From: Carposina sasakii
Taxonomy: Eukaryota; Arthropoda; Insecta; Lepidoptera; Carposinidae
Length of the DNA: 64,000 nt
Assembly (NCBI GenBank): GCA_014607495.2
Contig: CP053154.1
Coordinates: forward strand, 15,190,001-15,254,000
Direction: 5' to 3'
The notes beneath the pieces are model-generated. The model searched no databases. It was given only the letters and a program-made list of their open reading frames with translations, and was not told where the DNA came from. The translations under genes and the position numbers were made by a program. Of this stretch, positions 21,114-32,580 are shown piece by piece; within the stretch, counting starts at the first letter, position 1; each line of letters begins with the position of its first letter.

Positions 21114-22034
21114 GAGTACGGTCGAATTAAGAAACCTCCTACTTTTTTAAAAGTCCGTTAAAAAACAAACATAAATCTTAGATCAATATCTCTTGTCTAT
21201 CTTTGTCAGACAGTGATTTGTTCATATTGGGATCCGTGGTGGAACAGTCAATGCAACATTGATTACCGTATCTCCTCTTACAGTTTAAAATAATCACTCT
21301 AGTTACATTATCTAGTTGGTTATAACATCAATGTACATTGGCGATTTGTCATCGACCCGACTAGCAGACAAATGAGGAGGTTTACTGGCGCGGAAGCTGT
21401 ATTCAATGTAAAGCTGAGATTTATTTTGCGATTTAGATGCCGTAGGCGTAATTAGGGTACCTAGGTAAATATACTTTAGAGACCCCCGACTACCCTGAGA
21501 TAAGGAAAAAAAAATTTTTGTACAGTTTAGATTCTGATCTCGCTTCAACAAAATCACATTTTAAATCCCATGATTATTTATCGTCTGTTGGGTAAAAGAT
21601 TATTATTTATATTTTCCTCCATAATAAATTATCATATTATTTCCCTGAGCGTTAACTTAAAAATATAGTATGTATTTATCAAATTCTTTATTTCGGATAA
21701 CAAATATATCCTTACAATGTGTGAGTGAGTATTTTTCTTTTAGATATTTTATGTATTTTATTTAAGCATTCTCAAATTAATGATGGCACCTGTACGGTCT
21801 GCTAACTTGCGTAGGTACGAGTAGAGGCACGTGTAAAAATCTTGGAGAAAATATTCTGAAATCTCCTTATCTGAAGCATACTTCAATTTCGCCCGTAATT
21901 GACATTTATTGATGAATACTATTTCCAGATAATTATTATTATAAATTTTCCCAACATAGCCCAAACTCCTGCTTCCAAAATCAAGTCTCATGGATTCTAA
22001 TGGAACTCGATAAAATATATAAAAGTGTATTCGT
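21114..22034. other. Unassigned AT-rich stretch
   Basis: Short ORFs without domains; no repeats recognised. Confidence 0.35.
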
Positions 22035-22760
22035 GTAATGAAGACTCTAGCGCCTAAGTCGAGGGACTTCGATACTGTAATACAATATATTAATTACATT
22101 TTTGCGAATTGTATAGATACAATATTGCGTGATTGATGTACATTTTTTTTAACCGGCGAATAAAGTTCTCTCGGAAAACTTGTCGATAGATCAGGGTTTC
22201 CCGACATTTTTTTTATCGCCTCCTCGTATTACAAATAAATTTAAGTAAATTAAATTAAAAGGTAAGATTTTTTTTAATTTAATTTATTTAAGTAAATCTT
22301 ACCTGCATTGCATTGCCTAAGCTGATGTAGGAATGCGGGGCTTCACTAGGATACAGCTGTATCTCCTTCCGTCCATGTCGTAAGAGTCGACTAAGGAATT
22401 CAGGGGCGTTCTCTTACACGAGGAGCTAGCAAGTTGTCACTAACCTTTAACATCTGACCCCGCTCTGCTGAAGGTGGCTGTAAGATGTTCTTCGCGATCC
22501 TGCAGTTCTGAATACCCCATTCTTGGAAACTCAACCATTCTTTTTTTATAATATATTTGTAATACGAGGAGGCGATAAAAAAATGTCGGGAAACCCTGAT
22601 CTATCGACAAGTTTTCCGAGAGAACTTTATTCGCCGGTTAAAAAAATGTACATCAATCACGCAATATTGTACTCGTATCTATACAATTCGCAAAAATGTA
22701 ATTAATATATTGTATTACAGTATCGAAGTCCCTCGACTTAGGCGCTAGAGTCTTCATTAC
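22035..22760. mobile_element. Long foldback element with ~205-bp arms and cargo
   Basis: Arms 22035-22237 and 22553-22760 are near-identical reverse complements ('GTAATGAAGACTCTAGCGCC' and its complement at the right end). The loop holds an inner A/T-rich inverted repeat ('AAGTAAATTAAATTAAAAGG' region) and a repeat D piece at 22320-22520. TA lies next to both ends, so a TA duplication is possible but not proven. No coding. Confidence 0.75.
22320..22520 (+). repeat. Repeat D copy inside the foldback loop
   Basis: Blocks 'TAGGAATGCGGGGCTTCACT', 'ATCTCCTTCCGTCCATG', 'GTCGACTAAGGAATTCAGGG', 'GCGTTCTCTTACACGAGG', 'AACATCTGACCCCGCTCTGC' and 'ATCCTGCAGTTCTG' occur in order. The reverse complement is at 58250-58370 and 3' parts are at 61865-61935 and 4465-4535. 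It is the fullest D copy here. Confidence 0.55.
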
Positions 22761-22872
22761 AACTTAATATATAAAATTAAAAAAATAATAACTTTATGGA
22801 AGAGTTTTCGCGAGATTTTCGTATTTTTTTAGGAAAATTGAATCGTATCTGTGTACATAACACAAATACATA

Positions 22873-23348
22873 CAGGGTGTGGGTGACAGCCAGGCGAATA
22901 CTGAAATGCTGAACAAGTACCATTGTGTTGAGTTATACGACAGTGTTATTACTCGCAGGAAATGCTTTTTTGATTTGTTTGTCAGTAATCTTTGCTCCCC
23001 GCACCAATTGTATCGGGCGATCCTATGACTAATTAAATGGGCTTATTGGTTATTGTGTGACACATTGCTGTATTTTGGATCAATTGTGACTCTACATTAG
23101 GGTTAATCAGTTATTGGAACTTTTTTGAGGGCATTTTCTTTTTTAAATCATCTTTTGGTTAAAAGTTTATTTTTAAGTCATTATCTAAAGCCTAATAAAA
23201 CGAACGCAACTATTTTTTCCTGAAAATATTTTAAAAAATTCGAAAAATTTAGGAATTTTCTGCAAAAATGTTCAGAGTTTTCCGCCTCAGAATCATGGTC
23301 TGAAGTCATGGTATCAATATTTACCTGGCTGTCACAAACACCCTGTAT
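22873..23348. mobile_element. MITE with 'CAGGGTG' TIRs, TA-flanked
   Basis: Left 'TACAGGGTGTGGGTGACAGC', right reverse complement 'TACAGGGTGTTTGTGACAGC', extending to 'CAGG'. TA borders both ends. 476 bp, non-coding. Terminus and TA target fit a mariner-like or related superfamily. Confidence 0.7.
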
Positions 23349-23364
23349 ATCTACATAAAAAAAA

Positions 23365-23635
23365 AGTTGGCCGCGTGGTGCCGGCAGAGTAGAATTCGTA
23401 CCACCCCATGTCTGCCCGTGGGTATCGTACGAGGCGATTAAGGGTTTCCGGGAGGTGGGCAGCAGCGTCTCCCGTGTTGACAACATAGTCCAAAATACAA
23501 ACTGCGGTCACCAACCCGCCTGCCCAGCGTGGTGACTATGGGCAAATACCCTCCCATGGCAGTCTTGTGGCGTGCCCTGGGGGAGGCCTACGTCCAGCAG
23601 TGGACTGCAATAGGCTGATGATGATGAAAATAGTG
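23365..23635 (+). repeat. SINE-A copy, near full length
   Basis: 'CCGCGTGGTGCCGGCAGAGT' (A-box-like), 'TCTGCCCGTGGGTATCGTAC', 'GAGGCGATTAAGGGTTTCCG', 'CGGTCACCAACCCGCCTGCC', 'GCGTGGTGACTATGGGCAAA', 'GGCCTACGTCCAGCAGTGGA' and a (GAT)n tail at the 3' end. The best preserved copy for a consensus. Confidence 0.85.
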
Positions 23636-23909
23636 AAAGAGCTGATAGATCGCTAGCTATATGAAGTTTTGTATACGCGATATATTCGTATTATACTTAG
23701 ATGTATTTCTATGTTAGATATATTTGTATGTGGATATTTTCTTACTTCTATGCTGCTCTGGGAGTGAAAAAAAAACGTATAATACTACAGCTGCTTCTCT
23801 TCCCGGGCATACTGTACAAGTCAGTAGAGGGACAAGAGGGTTTTGGTGTTTTGTAGGCGATGGGCTGACCACCTGTCACTACTAACCGAACTTTTACATC
23901 TCAACTATA

Positions 23910-24273
23910 TTCATTATTATGAACCTCTAAAATCCAACACATTACTTACACCAAATTTTTTATTGGATTTTAGAGGTTCATAATAATTAGTGGTTTACTA
24001 ATTTACTAATTTCTATAATCCTGAGGATGCCACGGTTGTTGGCGAAACAATGTAGATTATTTATCTAGTTTTTGATTTCGGAATGGTGCAATGTATCGTC
24101 TTGCATGCTAGTGCTCGGGTCTGGTTTCTCATGGCGATTGTAGTTAGTGCAAGTGGCTGTTGTCGCAATTATGAATTATCAGATCCGAGGGTCAGTGGAA
24201 GGTGTAGGGCCCGGTGGTGGGCGCACCCATAGTGAATGTTTGAACTTCCGAATTGTAACGCCTAATACAATTT
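23910..24273 (+). mobile_element. Solo Penelope-type pseudo-LTR (PLE-2 family)
   Basis: Flanked by the perfect 13-bp duplication CATCTCAACTATA (23897-23909 and 24274-24286). Begins with a short inverted stub ('GAACCTCTAAAATCC' pairing with 'GGATTTTAGAGGTTC') and ends with the PLE tail 'GCCCGGTGGTGGGCGCACCC', 'ATAGTGAATGTTTGAACTTC', 'GTAACGCCTAATACAATTTC'. The same tail ends PLE-2 (41697) and forms both arms of 58528-58872. Carries a hammerhead-like motif at 24015-24060. Confidence 0.8.
24015..24060 (+). ncRNA. Hammerhead ribozyme-like motif, PLE-2 family
   Basis: Stem I ATAATC/GATTAT (6 bp) encloses the core. CTGAGGA fits C-U-G-A-N-G-A, stem II is GCCA/TGGC, and GAAAC follows. A very short stem III ends in the cleavage triplet GTA (NUH rule satisfied). 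One extra U separates CTGAGGA from stem II, a departure from the canonical core. Hammerheads with minimal stem III in Penelope pseudo-LTRs are published; activity here is not established. Confidence 0.65.
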
Positions 24274-24390
24274 CATCTCAACTATACCCTCAAAATTAGT
24301 CAGAAGTGGCACCATGTGGTTCTATCGGCCCTTGGTGCTCTGCCTACCCCGTAAGGGATAAAGGCTTGATTATATGTCTGTATGTATCAA

Positions 24391-26780
24391 ACGACTGTGA
24401 TTTTTTAAGTTTCTTCTAACCGCGGGATGAGTTTGAAGCGGGATGAGTTGACTAAAGAGCCAATAGAATCCTCTCTTATTCCCCAGCAATAAGAAAAAAT
24501 ACTAGGATACATAAAACTTTTCCCAATACCTCACCTGCCTATAAACATCAACTCAATCGTTCGTATAGGTAAACAGTAAGTTTTAGTAGGTAGTCGATAA
24601 GATCAAGTTCTCGAATAAGTAGTTCGAGCGAGTTAGGCAATCTGTAAAGTTTCAGGTTAACGCGAAGCACTAAAAGTAGGAAGATCGCGAATGAGGCCTA
24701 GCAAGTGATGTTGAGAGCAGACTGAACTCAACGTGTGTTATGGTAGCTTGGTACTTATCGGTTTTATATCAGACGACTGTTTTGGTTTCTTTGTAGCGTT
24801 GGTGTCAAATAGCAGCCGTTTCTTTAAAGATAGGGTATGAAGTAGGTATATAGGCATTCGATTGTACTTCACACGTATTATACCAGCCTGCTCAAGTAGC
24901 ATGACCTGCTAAACACGATGCGTGGTCATGCTAGGGGGGCTGGTACAGTTGTTCAACATATATAATGGTCAGACATCGAAAATAATCGTTCAATCAACTT
25001 TTTTTTTACTTTAACACAATCAAATAAATTTTTCCTAGGGGTTCCAAACAAAATGACAAAATGGAACCTAAAATAAGCTTGGCGTTATTCACATAACTTT
25101 ATTATTTGGGTAGTCAAACTAAACAATTTGTTTTTGTTGTTCAATTACTGCAGTGCATGCTATTGTGAATTCGTTTTTTTATTATATTTAGGCAGCTTCA
25201 TTGTATTCCGATGTAAACGGATTGAATTACTTACATACTAGATTTTAAAAACTATAGTTGTTCTGCTATTCTATTTGTTCCGCGCTCGTGATTTAATTTC
25301 ATGACAACCATTGTATAACAAAAAATTATATGTATACTGTGTTTTGTATGCATAAAAGATTATTATTAAGTTCCTTCGAAAGCTTGTAGAGCACAATGGA
25401 TTAGAACTGACCTGAGGACGGTGACTCGCTGTCTTGGCGGAGGTACCTCCTGGCGTCTTCCACTACTGCTGGTATCTAGTCTTCCAGGATTGGATGGGGT
25501 TGTTTATTTATTACAAGTAATATTTAGGTTGAATTTGTATTGAGAGAAACTGATTATTAGCGGTTAGGCGCATGGCATACAATATGACGCCATTTTTTCA
25601 ACTCTTTTTCTTTTTAGTTCCTCTTTCTGCCGTCAGAGGTGCTGTCGCGTCACAATGTGCTCTTTTTGAATTTTGAAAAGAGGTTTGAATCTAAAAGTAT
25701 GTAATCTTTCTGATATCGGGCTATAAGTACAGAACATACTGTTAGAAAATTTAATGTCAAAGCACTGACGGTGATACTTATTAACTGTGTAAATGTATGC
25801 AATCGTAAATACAATGAATATTTTTTTATTAGTAGGTAAGGCCCCTTCTTTAAAAGAAACATGAACTCACGGATAAATATTGTCTTTTTTTATTTCTGTT
25901 TGTCCTAAATAGCTCTAATTAACATAACATGTTTTTCTATATAATAAAACAAACCATGGTAATAACTGATTTTCACGTAAATGTTCGTTGTTTTGTAGGC
26001 GTGTACATGTGCTTGCTCTCTATGTACGATATATTCTACAATGTTGGTTTGTCCACCATAATTTTGTATATTATGAGGTGCCTATCTAGTATCTGGTCTA
26101 AGGTATTCTAATTTCTTTTGGTACTTTTTGATAAAAAAAAAAGATTAATATGTTTTTAGCAGAGCTAGATATGAAATATCACAGACAACTTGCTAGTTCA
26201 CTGTCTGAGAACGAACTAGAATTTCTCAGTCGACTCTCAGGACATGCACGAAGTCGATGCAGCCGATGTATTCTAGTGAAGCCCCGCATCAGCACAAGAC
26301 ATGCATATTAAGTGCAGGACAGATGTTCGCATTGAATAGTTATTTAATCATTCTTAATTTTGGCAAACTTTTCTAATTGGTGTCATTTTGTGACAACGTA
26401 AAACTATGTGAAGTTGGTAATAAGTGGTTTTGCATAATTAAAACCGCTGACATGAATTCAAACAACTTTGAAATTAGATTACAATTTACTTTCCATCTAG
26501 CGCATGTATGTAACCGTTTAAATAAATGTTAATTATAAAAAATAATTGAATTTGTGTTTGATTTTAATAGGGTTCATAATGGACATTATGAAATATACAT
26601 ACATATATAGACATACGGCTGTGTTACCTCACGTCACTACCGAAATGGGATAGAACTGCATAATCATAAAAAGGATGTCCCGCAGCCACGTTTACCAAGG
26701 CATTATATTTTGTATTAGGTATATCACTTCAATATAGATTATTATTATTTAAGTAACATAGAAAGCTAAAATTTATTAAT
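24391..26780. other. Unassigned AT-rich stretch
   Basis: No gene. Apart from the hairpin at 24881-24945 I found no element boundaries. Short ORFs at 25650 and 25929 are composition artefacts. Confidence 0.35.
24881..24945. repeat. 65-nt hairpin with internal loop
   Basis: Outer stem TACCAGCC/GGCTGGTA, unpaired 8/4 nt, inner stem TAGCATGACC/GGTCATGCTA, 17-nt loop. The 'AGCATGACCTGC' block recurs at 51676, linking it to a dispersed repeat. Pre-miRNA-like size, but repeat origin is more likely. Confidence 0.6.
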
Positions 26781-26785
26781 CTGAC

Positions 26786-26872
26786 ACGCGGAATGCAGAG
26801 GTCGTGGGTTCGATTCCCACCCGGGTGAGGAATTTTTTCCATTTCTTTATTGATAATTTTATAAAATTTATT
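26786..26872 (+). repeat. Dispersed tRNA-like cassette, 5'-truncated
   Basis: Starts 'CTGACACGCGGAATGCAGAG', B box 'GGTTCGATTCC', acceptor 3' side 'CCCGGGTGAGG', T6 run, then 'CCATTTCTTTATTGATAATT'. The A box and acceptor 5' strand are missing. The 3' end coincides with that of other copies. Confidence 0.8.
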
Positions 26873-27592
26873 ATAATAGCTATTTATTTATTTGTAATTA
26901 ATTAAAAATAGTAGTCTGCAATAAAAATGACATTTCAAAAGTGGTTTCATAAAAAATTATGTTATTATTTATTTGATCTAGTCCTACATTGTATTGCATA
27001 TGCAGGATAAATCAATAGCCGTAATATTCTGTAAATCTATCTGAAAAAGTTACAATATACCCTTCAGGGAAAATAAATCGTGGTAATTACTATTCACGAA
27101 CTTTACAAAGGTATGTATACCTACTTACTGAACTAGTTACTAACCCATCATAAACAAAACTACGGCAGCCCCGAAATTCCTCTTCATCATCATTGACCTA
27201 ACTTTTGTTTCACAAGTTGGAACTTTCTTAACATAACTTTGTTCCCGAAGTTTCGAAGTCACATCATCAATAAAATTTGCATTGAGAAGTTTTGACTTTT
27301 TCACGTGAAAATATTATATAGGCTGGTGTCGATAGCGTCTCCAATTTTTGTTGGGAATAACTTGTTGGCTACGAGTACTTTATTTTTGAGAGTAATTATA
27401 TTTGGTCTTTGTATTTTTCTTTATATCTCTATTTATATTGATTTTACTGCCCGCGGGACACCCTGCTACATAACTGAGTGTGCACCCTGCTACCCAAATG
27501 ATTGTCACCTTTTAATTATTTATCGATCGTAAGTGCCTTTGTTATACTGGGTGCTCTCGCAGTGCTACAGTATTACCGCTACAGTAAAATGT
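26873..27592. other. Unassigned stretch
   Basis: AT-rich; no gene or repeat boundary seen. Confidence 0.35.
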
Positions 27593-27600
27593 ATGAAATA

Positions 27601-28033
27601 CATGGAGAAGATATAAAAGAGGAGTAGTGACTAAGTATATTTTCATACAAAAATAGTGTGCCGCGGAGCAGGGGTGAAGTATGGGACGAGAGGAGCATTG
27701 AACACTGTCGCCCTGCCCATTTACATAGAAACCACCTTGTAGTGACTAGTCTAACTACTTGCTCGTTATCAATATGGTTCAAGATTGTGTTACTAGTGCA
27801 ATTACTCATCGCTAGATGGCAATATTATGCTACGTTTTAGAATAAAAGTACCCTAATAAAAGTGCTAGTGTCTTTGTAATTTTAATACGGTTACATTTCG
27901 GAGCACAAGCGTGTGGTTACAGCTACTGCGTTACACTGGCGCTGAAGCTCCGCCCTTATCATGACGTCATGGCCTCACGATTACCACACGACTCACTTTA
28001 TAGTCACACCTCCTCTTTTATACCTTCTTCATG
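27601..28033. mobile_element. hAT-like MITE, 433 bp
   Basis: Perfect 8-bp duplication ATGAAATA at 27593-27600 and 28034-28041. Ends 'CATGGAGAAGATATAAAAGA' and, on the other strand, 'CATGAAGAAGGTATAAAAGA', followed by GGAG-rich blocks that also pair (about 37 bp imperfect). The short overlapping ORFs inside are on both strands and not conserved-looking. Confidence 0.75.
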
Positions 28034-28041
28034 ATGAAATA

Positions 28042-28700
28042 TCTGTCAAAATCAGACAAGTGTTTAGCAAAACAAAGTTTAAGGCTTGTTATTATCCGAC
28101 TTATATTTCATCAAGTTAAAAGATACTCAAGCTATCATAACCAAACTAAACAACCCAAAAGAGGACTCCACTCAACAGAATAACCCGTAATTAATTCTAT
28201 TAACTAAACCTGCGCAACGGAGGGACCTTTCATTTATCTGTACCTATTTTTAAGCGGCCCTAACAAAACCGGCCTTAATGAACTTCGCATTCATTGAATC
28301 GCCCATTGAAGAGCCGTGACTGGTTGGACACCTTCATTTATCAGCTTTCAACCTTTAGGGCGACAATGATGGCTGTCCTGACCGATTTCGGGTCTGGCGA
28401 CCTTATAAATTAATATAACGGCGAATGGATGCTGGGTTCGACTAATACCCTTAGGACCGGGATTGGCCTACTCATTCCCGTCATTTCAACTCCTATAAGC
28501 CAGGGTCAACAGAGGCGACTAGAAAACTAAATAAAGTATAGAAAATCAAGCGACTATAAAGTATCAAGGGCCGGTTTTTCCAACAATCAAATAACCTATC
28601 CGAAGGGTGAATTATATGCTGTCTTTCTCTTAAACATGATCAAGATGAAGATGGATATATTATTAGGTACCTTTTTTACTGTTATTACATTAAAGGTAAA
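28042..28700. other. Unassigned stretch
   Basis: 28370-28400 has 'GCGACAATGATGGCTGTCCT' and 'GACCGATTTCGGGTCTGGCG', which recall the 3' end of SINE-E2 copies. Otherwise unassigned. Confidence 0.35.
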
Positions 28701-28701
28701 A

Positions 28702-28960
28702 GCGGTGATAGCCCAATGGTTAAGTCGTGTGCCTTTCAGTCGGGAGATACGAGTCACGGGCCTGTACCACTGAATTTATTTCATGTACGGATTTAAAAAA
28801 AAAATGTCACTTAGCTATACCCGAGAAGGGTTGGCGTCAGGCAGGCAGCCAGCCGGTCGTAAAAACTAATGCCAAAACTTTGGCAATCTGAGTTTCGAAA
28901 GAAACCATATTGCGCCGACCCCATAAATAATGGGATAAGGGCAGGAAGATGATGATGACA
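28702..28960 (+). repeat. SINE-E1 copy
   Basis: A box 'GTGATAGCCCAATGGTTAAG', a degraded B box, 'TGAATTTATTTCATGTACGG', 'AGCTATACCCGAGAAGGG', 'GGCGTCAGGCAGGCAGCC', 'TGAGTTTCGAAAGAAACCAT', 'ATTGCGCCGACCCCATAAAT' and tail 'AGGGCAGGAAGATGATGATG'. The intact-head copy is at 50046-50312. Confidence 0.8.
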
Positions 28961-30074
28961 TTAAAGGTGAAAACAGAAAGTGTGGTTAACCAGGTGAAAC
29001 GGCCAACCTCTTTAGTGTTCATCGCATGTAGCTACGTGCAAAGGCGAAATACCACTCATCATCAGCAAATCTTTCAGATTACATGAGTTAGGACCTGTGT
29101 CATGATTAGGTACATTTAAGCTAAAAACAAAAAGTGTGGCTACCCATTTTTTTTACCTATACGCGACCAAAGTCGCGAATATAAATAATAAAAAATAACT
29201 TTTGAAGGTCATTCCTTCATAAAGAGTTTAAATAAATTAATGTTTTCAGAGAACCTGTTAACCTAGAAATATCATGAAAATTATGACAATGCCACTAACT
29301 CTTGTTAACGACTTTTGTACAAGATGACTTTTGTACAAGATGACAAGAGAAGCCTTTAGTTAGGCATTATCTACATGGACGATTAAAACATGACAATTGT
29401 TAGTGACTTTTTTTTACGCGAGAACTCAAACTATTGTCTAGCCCATCTCAAATGCAAATCAATTTTCTATAGGTGTTTGACTCACAAAAAATTCGACAAA
29501 AAAGGCAATGAAATCAAACGTAGGTATACCTACTCGTATGTACCATCCAAAGTAATATCTAAATATCTAAACGGCTAAGGAGATTTCGGCATTAGATATA
29601 AGCGATATAAACAAAGAGTGGATATAATATAGCACACATTACATACATTTAGTTACGTACATTAATCCACTAAGAAGTTAGACTGAGCTGTGATTTCTGA
29701 CCACTTTCCACTTTTGTTGCAAAAACTGTTGATTACGTGTCAAAAATACTTTTAATTAGCTACCTCGTTTGTCGCCTCGATATATTGCCGTGATATCTGA
29801 TCGAATATCGATAAAGATGATTAAGTGCAAACATTACAATATCTACGTCCGTGGAAGTGTCGCCTATTCACCTGTAAATTTGAATGTCAAAAGCGAGAAC
29901 AAAAGCTTCAAGTTTATTTTTCACATAAAATGTTTCAGACTTAGATAAGGTCTTTAATTAAAACATTGTATGAAAATCAATATGCCCTTGGTTTCTTGTA
30001 ATAAATAGAAATTCAATTATGAAACTAGATCTTGTTGAACTCACCTAATTAAAACTGATATTTTTTAATGATTC
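28961..30074. other. Unassigned AT-rich stretch
   Basis: No gene or element boundary seen. Confidence 0.35.
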
Positions 30075-30335
30075 TTCTATGCTGCTCTGGTAGAGAAAAA
30101 AAAAATACTATAATATAATAGTATAATACTATAGCTGCTACTCTTCCCGGGCATACTGCACAAGTCAGTAGAGGGACAAGAGGGTCATGGTGTTTTGTAG
30201 GCGATGGGCTGACCACCTGTCACTACTAACCGAACTTTTACATCTCAACTATACCCTCAAAATTGGTCAGAAGTGGCACCATTAGTGCTCTGCCTAGCCC
30301 GTAAGGGATAAAGACGTGATTATATGTATTTTTTT
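30075..30335 (+). repeat. SINE-C copy
   Basis: All blocks are present in order, with a short duplication of the TATAATA segment near 30105-30125 and loss of the 'GTGGTTCTATCGG' block before 'TGCTCTGCCTAGCCCGTAAG'. Confidence 0.8.
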
Positions 30336-31546
30336 GTAATAAAATTGGCTGTATATTTAAAATTGTACGGTCTTCAACTGGGTCATAGCAGTGCTTAGTC
30401 TCGGTTCTACACGATCGCCACATTCCATGGCCTCCGCCACATCCATGACTAGTCCTCACGAGGCTTGCTCAGGGTATATGCACAACTTCAGACTACTTCT
30501 TGCAATTAGTCCATTTATATACTCACCGTAGTGCCTATGGTTTAAGACTTAAAGTCCACCTACCAATAGTGCACATTTCCCATTGGTTTGGTTACCGGTC
30601 GCTGGATTGTGTATGTCGAGCGAAAAACGGCGGTATGCTCAACTCTCACCAGTTTGTGCTATTTGGTGTGAAAGTGTGTTATTTATGTATGTAAACAAGA
30701 TAAATATGGTAGTATTCTTATCTAAACAATTATATATCTATCCCACAATCTTGTGCAACCGAGATTAACTCAGCCATTTCTCTACTAACAACCATGAGAT
30801 AACCGTTCAGCTTTGCTTATACGTGTGATCATGAAGAAAGTATCAACAGGAGGAGGTCTGACAAGGGCTTTGGATATTTCTAGGGAATTTGGCTACGTGC
30901 TAACTTAAAAATTCAGTAGAGTAAACATGAAACTTTTTAAGCGCTGTAACCCTATCGATTCGCTAGTCTATGAGATAGGTATGACAGGGTGACGATAGCG
31001 TTACGGACGAGGTTCGTGCTTGACCCACGAAGCAGTAGTTTCAGGAGATTCCTTTAAACATTTTTTCTTCTAGCTCTTTTTAATAGATGGCCGCATTAAA
31101 TTACTAAAATGCCAAATAATGGGTTCATGGGAAACCGGTCTATGTTTCGCTGGGGATAGGCAGAAGGGTAGACTATCAAAAGAATGGCAGGCAAATGTTA
31201 TAGGTATTATATGATTCGTTAATTCTGCTATATCTCCACTTTGTCCTACCTCTATGCGTGTAACCAAGCGGCTGGATTTAATTGAAGATGTAACGTCTCC
31301 TGGTATGAATAATTCAGGACGCCGTCGCTGGCGTCCGGCCAGAGGCCTCCGGTATTCCCCTCTTAGCTGAACAGACCCGATAATTCATATTATATCTACT
31401 GAATTCGATTTAATATTATGGAAGTTTAATGTAACCTTGTGTACTTTTTTACTCAGAAATATGTATGTAAATACAGTTGTTCTTTTGTATACCCGGATGT
31501 AATGCTATAGATAGCGTGTCTTAAAGTACTTCGAAATATATGATAA
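30336..31546. other. Unassigned stretch
   Basis: 30940-31025 contains 'GACGATAGCGTTACGGACG' and 'GAGGTTCGTGCTT', related to the right end of the MITE at 58381-58492. Otherwise nothing recognised. Confidence 0.35.
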
Positions 31547-31547
31547 A

Positions 31548-31761
31548 CTAGTGGATGCCCGCAACTTCGTGGACTGCAGAAAAAACACAAAACGTTGAAA
31601 TTATCCGGGATAAAAAGTAGTCTATGTGTTAATCCAAGGTGTCAGCTAACTCCATACCAAATTTTATTAAAATCGTTCCAGCTGTTTTGACATGAAAGAG
31701 TAACAAACATCCATCCATCCATACTACCAACCTTCGCGTTTATAATATTATAATAGTACGA
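31548..31761 (-). mobile_element. Non-autonomous Helitron
   Basis: Minus strand starts TCGTACTATTATAATATTAT and ends with a GC-rich block closing CTAGT ('ACTAGTGGATGCCCGCAACT' on plus). Interior 'GTTGAAATTATCCGGGATAA', 'AAAAGTAGTCTATGTG' and 'AAAATCGTTCCAGC' is characteristic of short arthropod Helitrons. Contains a CATC tetramer run. Confidence 0.65.
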
Positions 31762-32394
31762 TAAGATAGTCCACAATATCGCGCTCAATAGTTTTATGAA
31801 CCGAATTCTTTAAATATAAGCAGGAATTTTTTTTGGGAAAATTTTCCTTTCTGTACTAGAAATCGTAGTACGGCAGATTATACGTACAATATGCCTTCGA
31901 CTAATATATCTACCGCCTCAAAGCCCCCTAATCAGTTTAGTAAAAATCAAACATTTGCACTCAATTAGTATAATAGCGGATAATCAGCCAAATGCGACAG
32001 TTATCTTGTTCATTTTCCTTATTGGCTTTAGAGCCTTCAATTCCAGATGTGAGTTCGGAGATATAGTCGCGGGGATTGGCTGATGAAGTGGCCTATTACG
32101 GAGCGAGACGAGAAGTTTCTGGATTGTGTGGGATTTAGTGTAAAAGGCTTTGTAAATAAGCTATATTTTTTAGGGTTTCCCACCAATTGGCTTTAGCATT
32201 TCTTCCGAAACTTACACAATTTAAAAGGCTAGTTGTAGCTGTAAATTAACGCGATATTTATTAAACGGTGTTATAAAAAACGAAAAACATGACAAAGGCA
32301 ACTTAGATTTTACCTTCGGATTTGCATAAGTACGAGCCATAGATGCCGCGCCGTTTCTAAATGTCTAGGAAAGCTTAAGAAAAACTTCTTCTTC
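31762..32394. other. Unassigned stretch
   Basis: AT-rich, no gene. Confidence 0.35.
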
Positions 32395-32580
32395 TTCTTC
32401 AGCCTATTGCTGGACGTAGGCCTCCCCCAGGGCACGCCACAAGGCTACTGCCACAGGGGGTTTGCCCATAGTCACCACGCTGGGCTCGCGGGTTGGTGAC
32501 CGCAGTGTGATTTTCGGACAATGCTGCCCACCTCCCGGAAACCCTTAATCGCCTCGTACGATACCTACAGGCACGGGTAG
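32395..32580 (-). repeat. SINE-A copy, partial
   Basis: Minus orientation: 'CAGCCTATTGCTGGACGTAG', 'GGCCTCCCCCAGGG', 'TTTGCCCATAGTCACCACGC', 'CTTAATCGCCTCGTACGAT'. Lacks the head beyond the 'CCCGTG' block. Confidence 0.8.

Larger units (their letters stand above)
23745..24390 (+). repeat. SINE-C copy interrupted by a Penelope pseudo-LTR
   Basis: Left part 23745-23909 ends 'ACATCTCAACTATA'; the right part resumes at 24274 with the duplicated CATCTCAACTATA, then 'CCCTCAAAATTAGTCAGAAG', 'TGGCACCATGTGG' and 'GTAAGGGATAAAGGC'. The two halves join into the same order as the uninterrupted copies. Confidence 0.85.

Noticed and set aside
21758..21991. 77-codon minus ORF
   Set aside because: No domain, AT-rich, isolated.
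22523..22705. 60-codon ORF
   Set aside because: Lies in the arm of the foldback element; the translation is that of inverted-repeat DNA.
23181..23514. ORFs on the minus strand, also 32778-33086
   Set aside because: They translate SINE-A on its antisense strand (CPLADGLVPYPRAGMGWY-like peptides).
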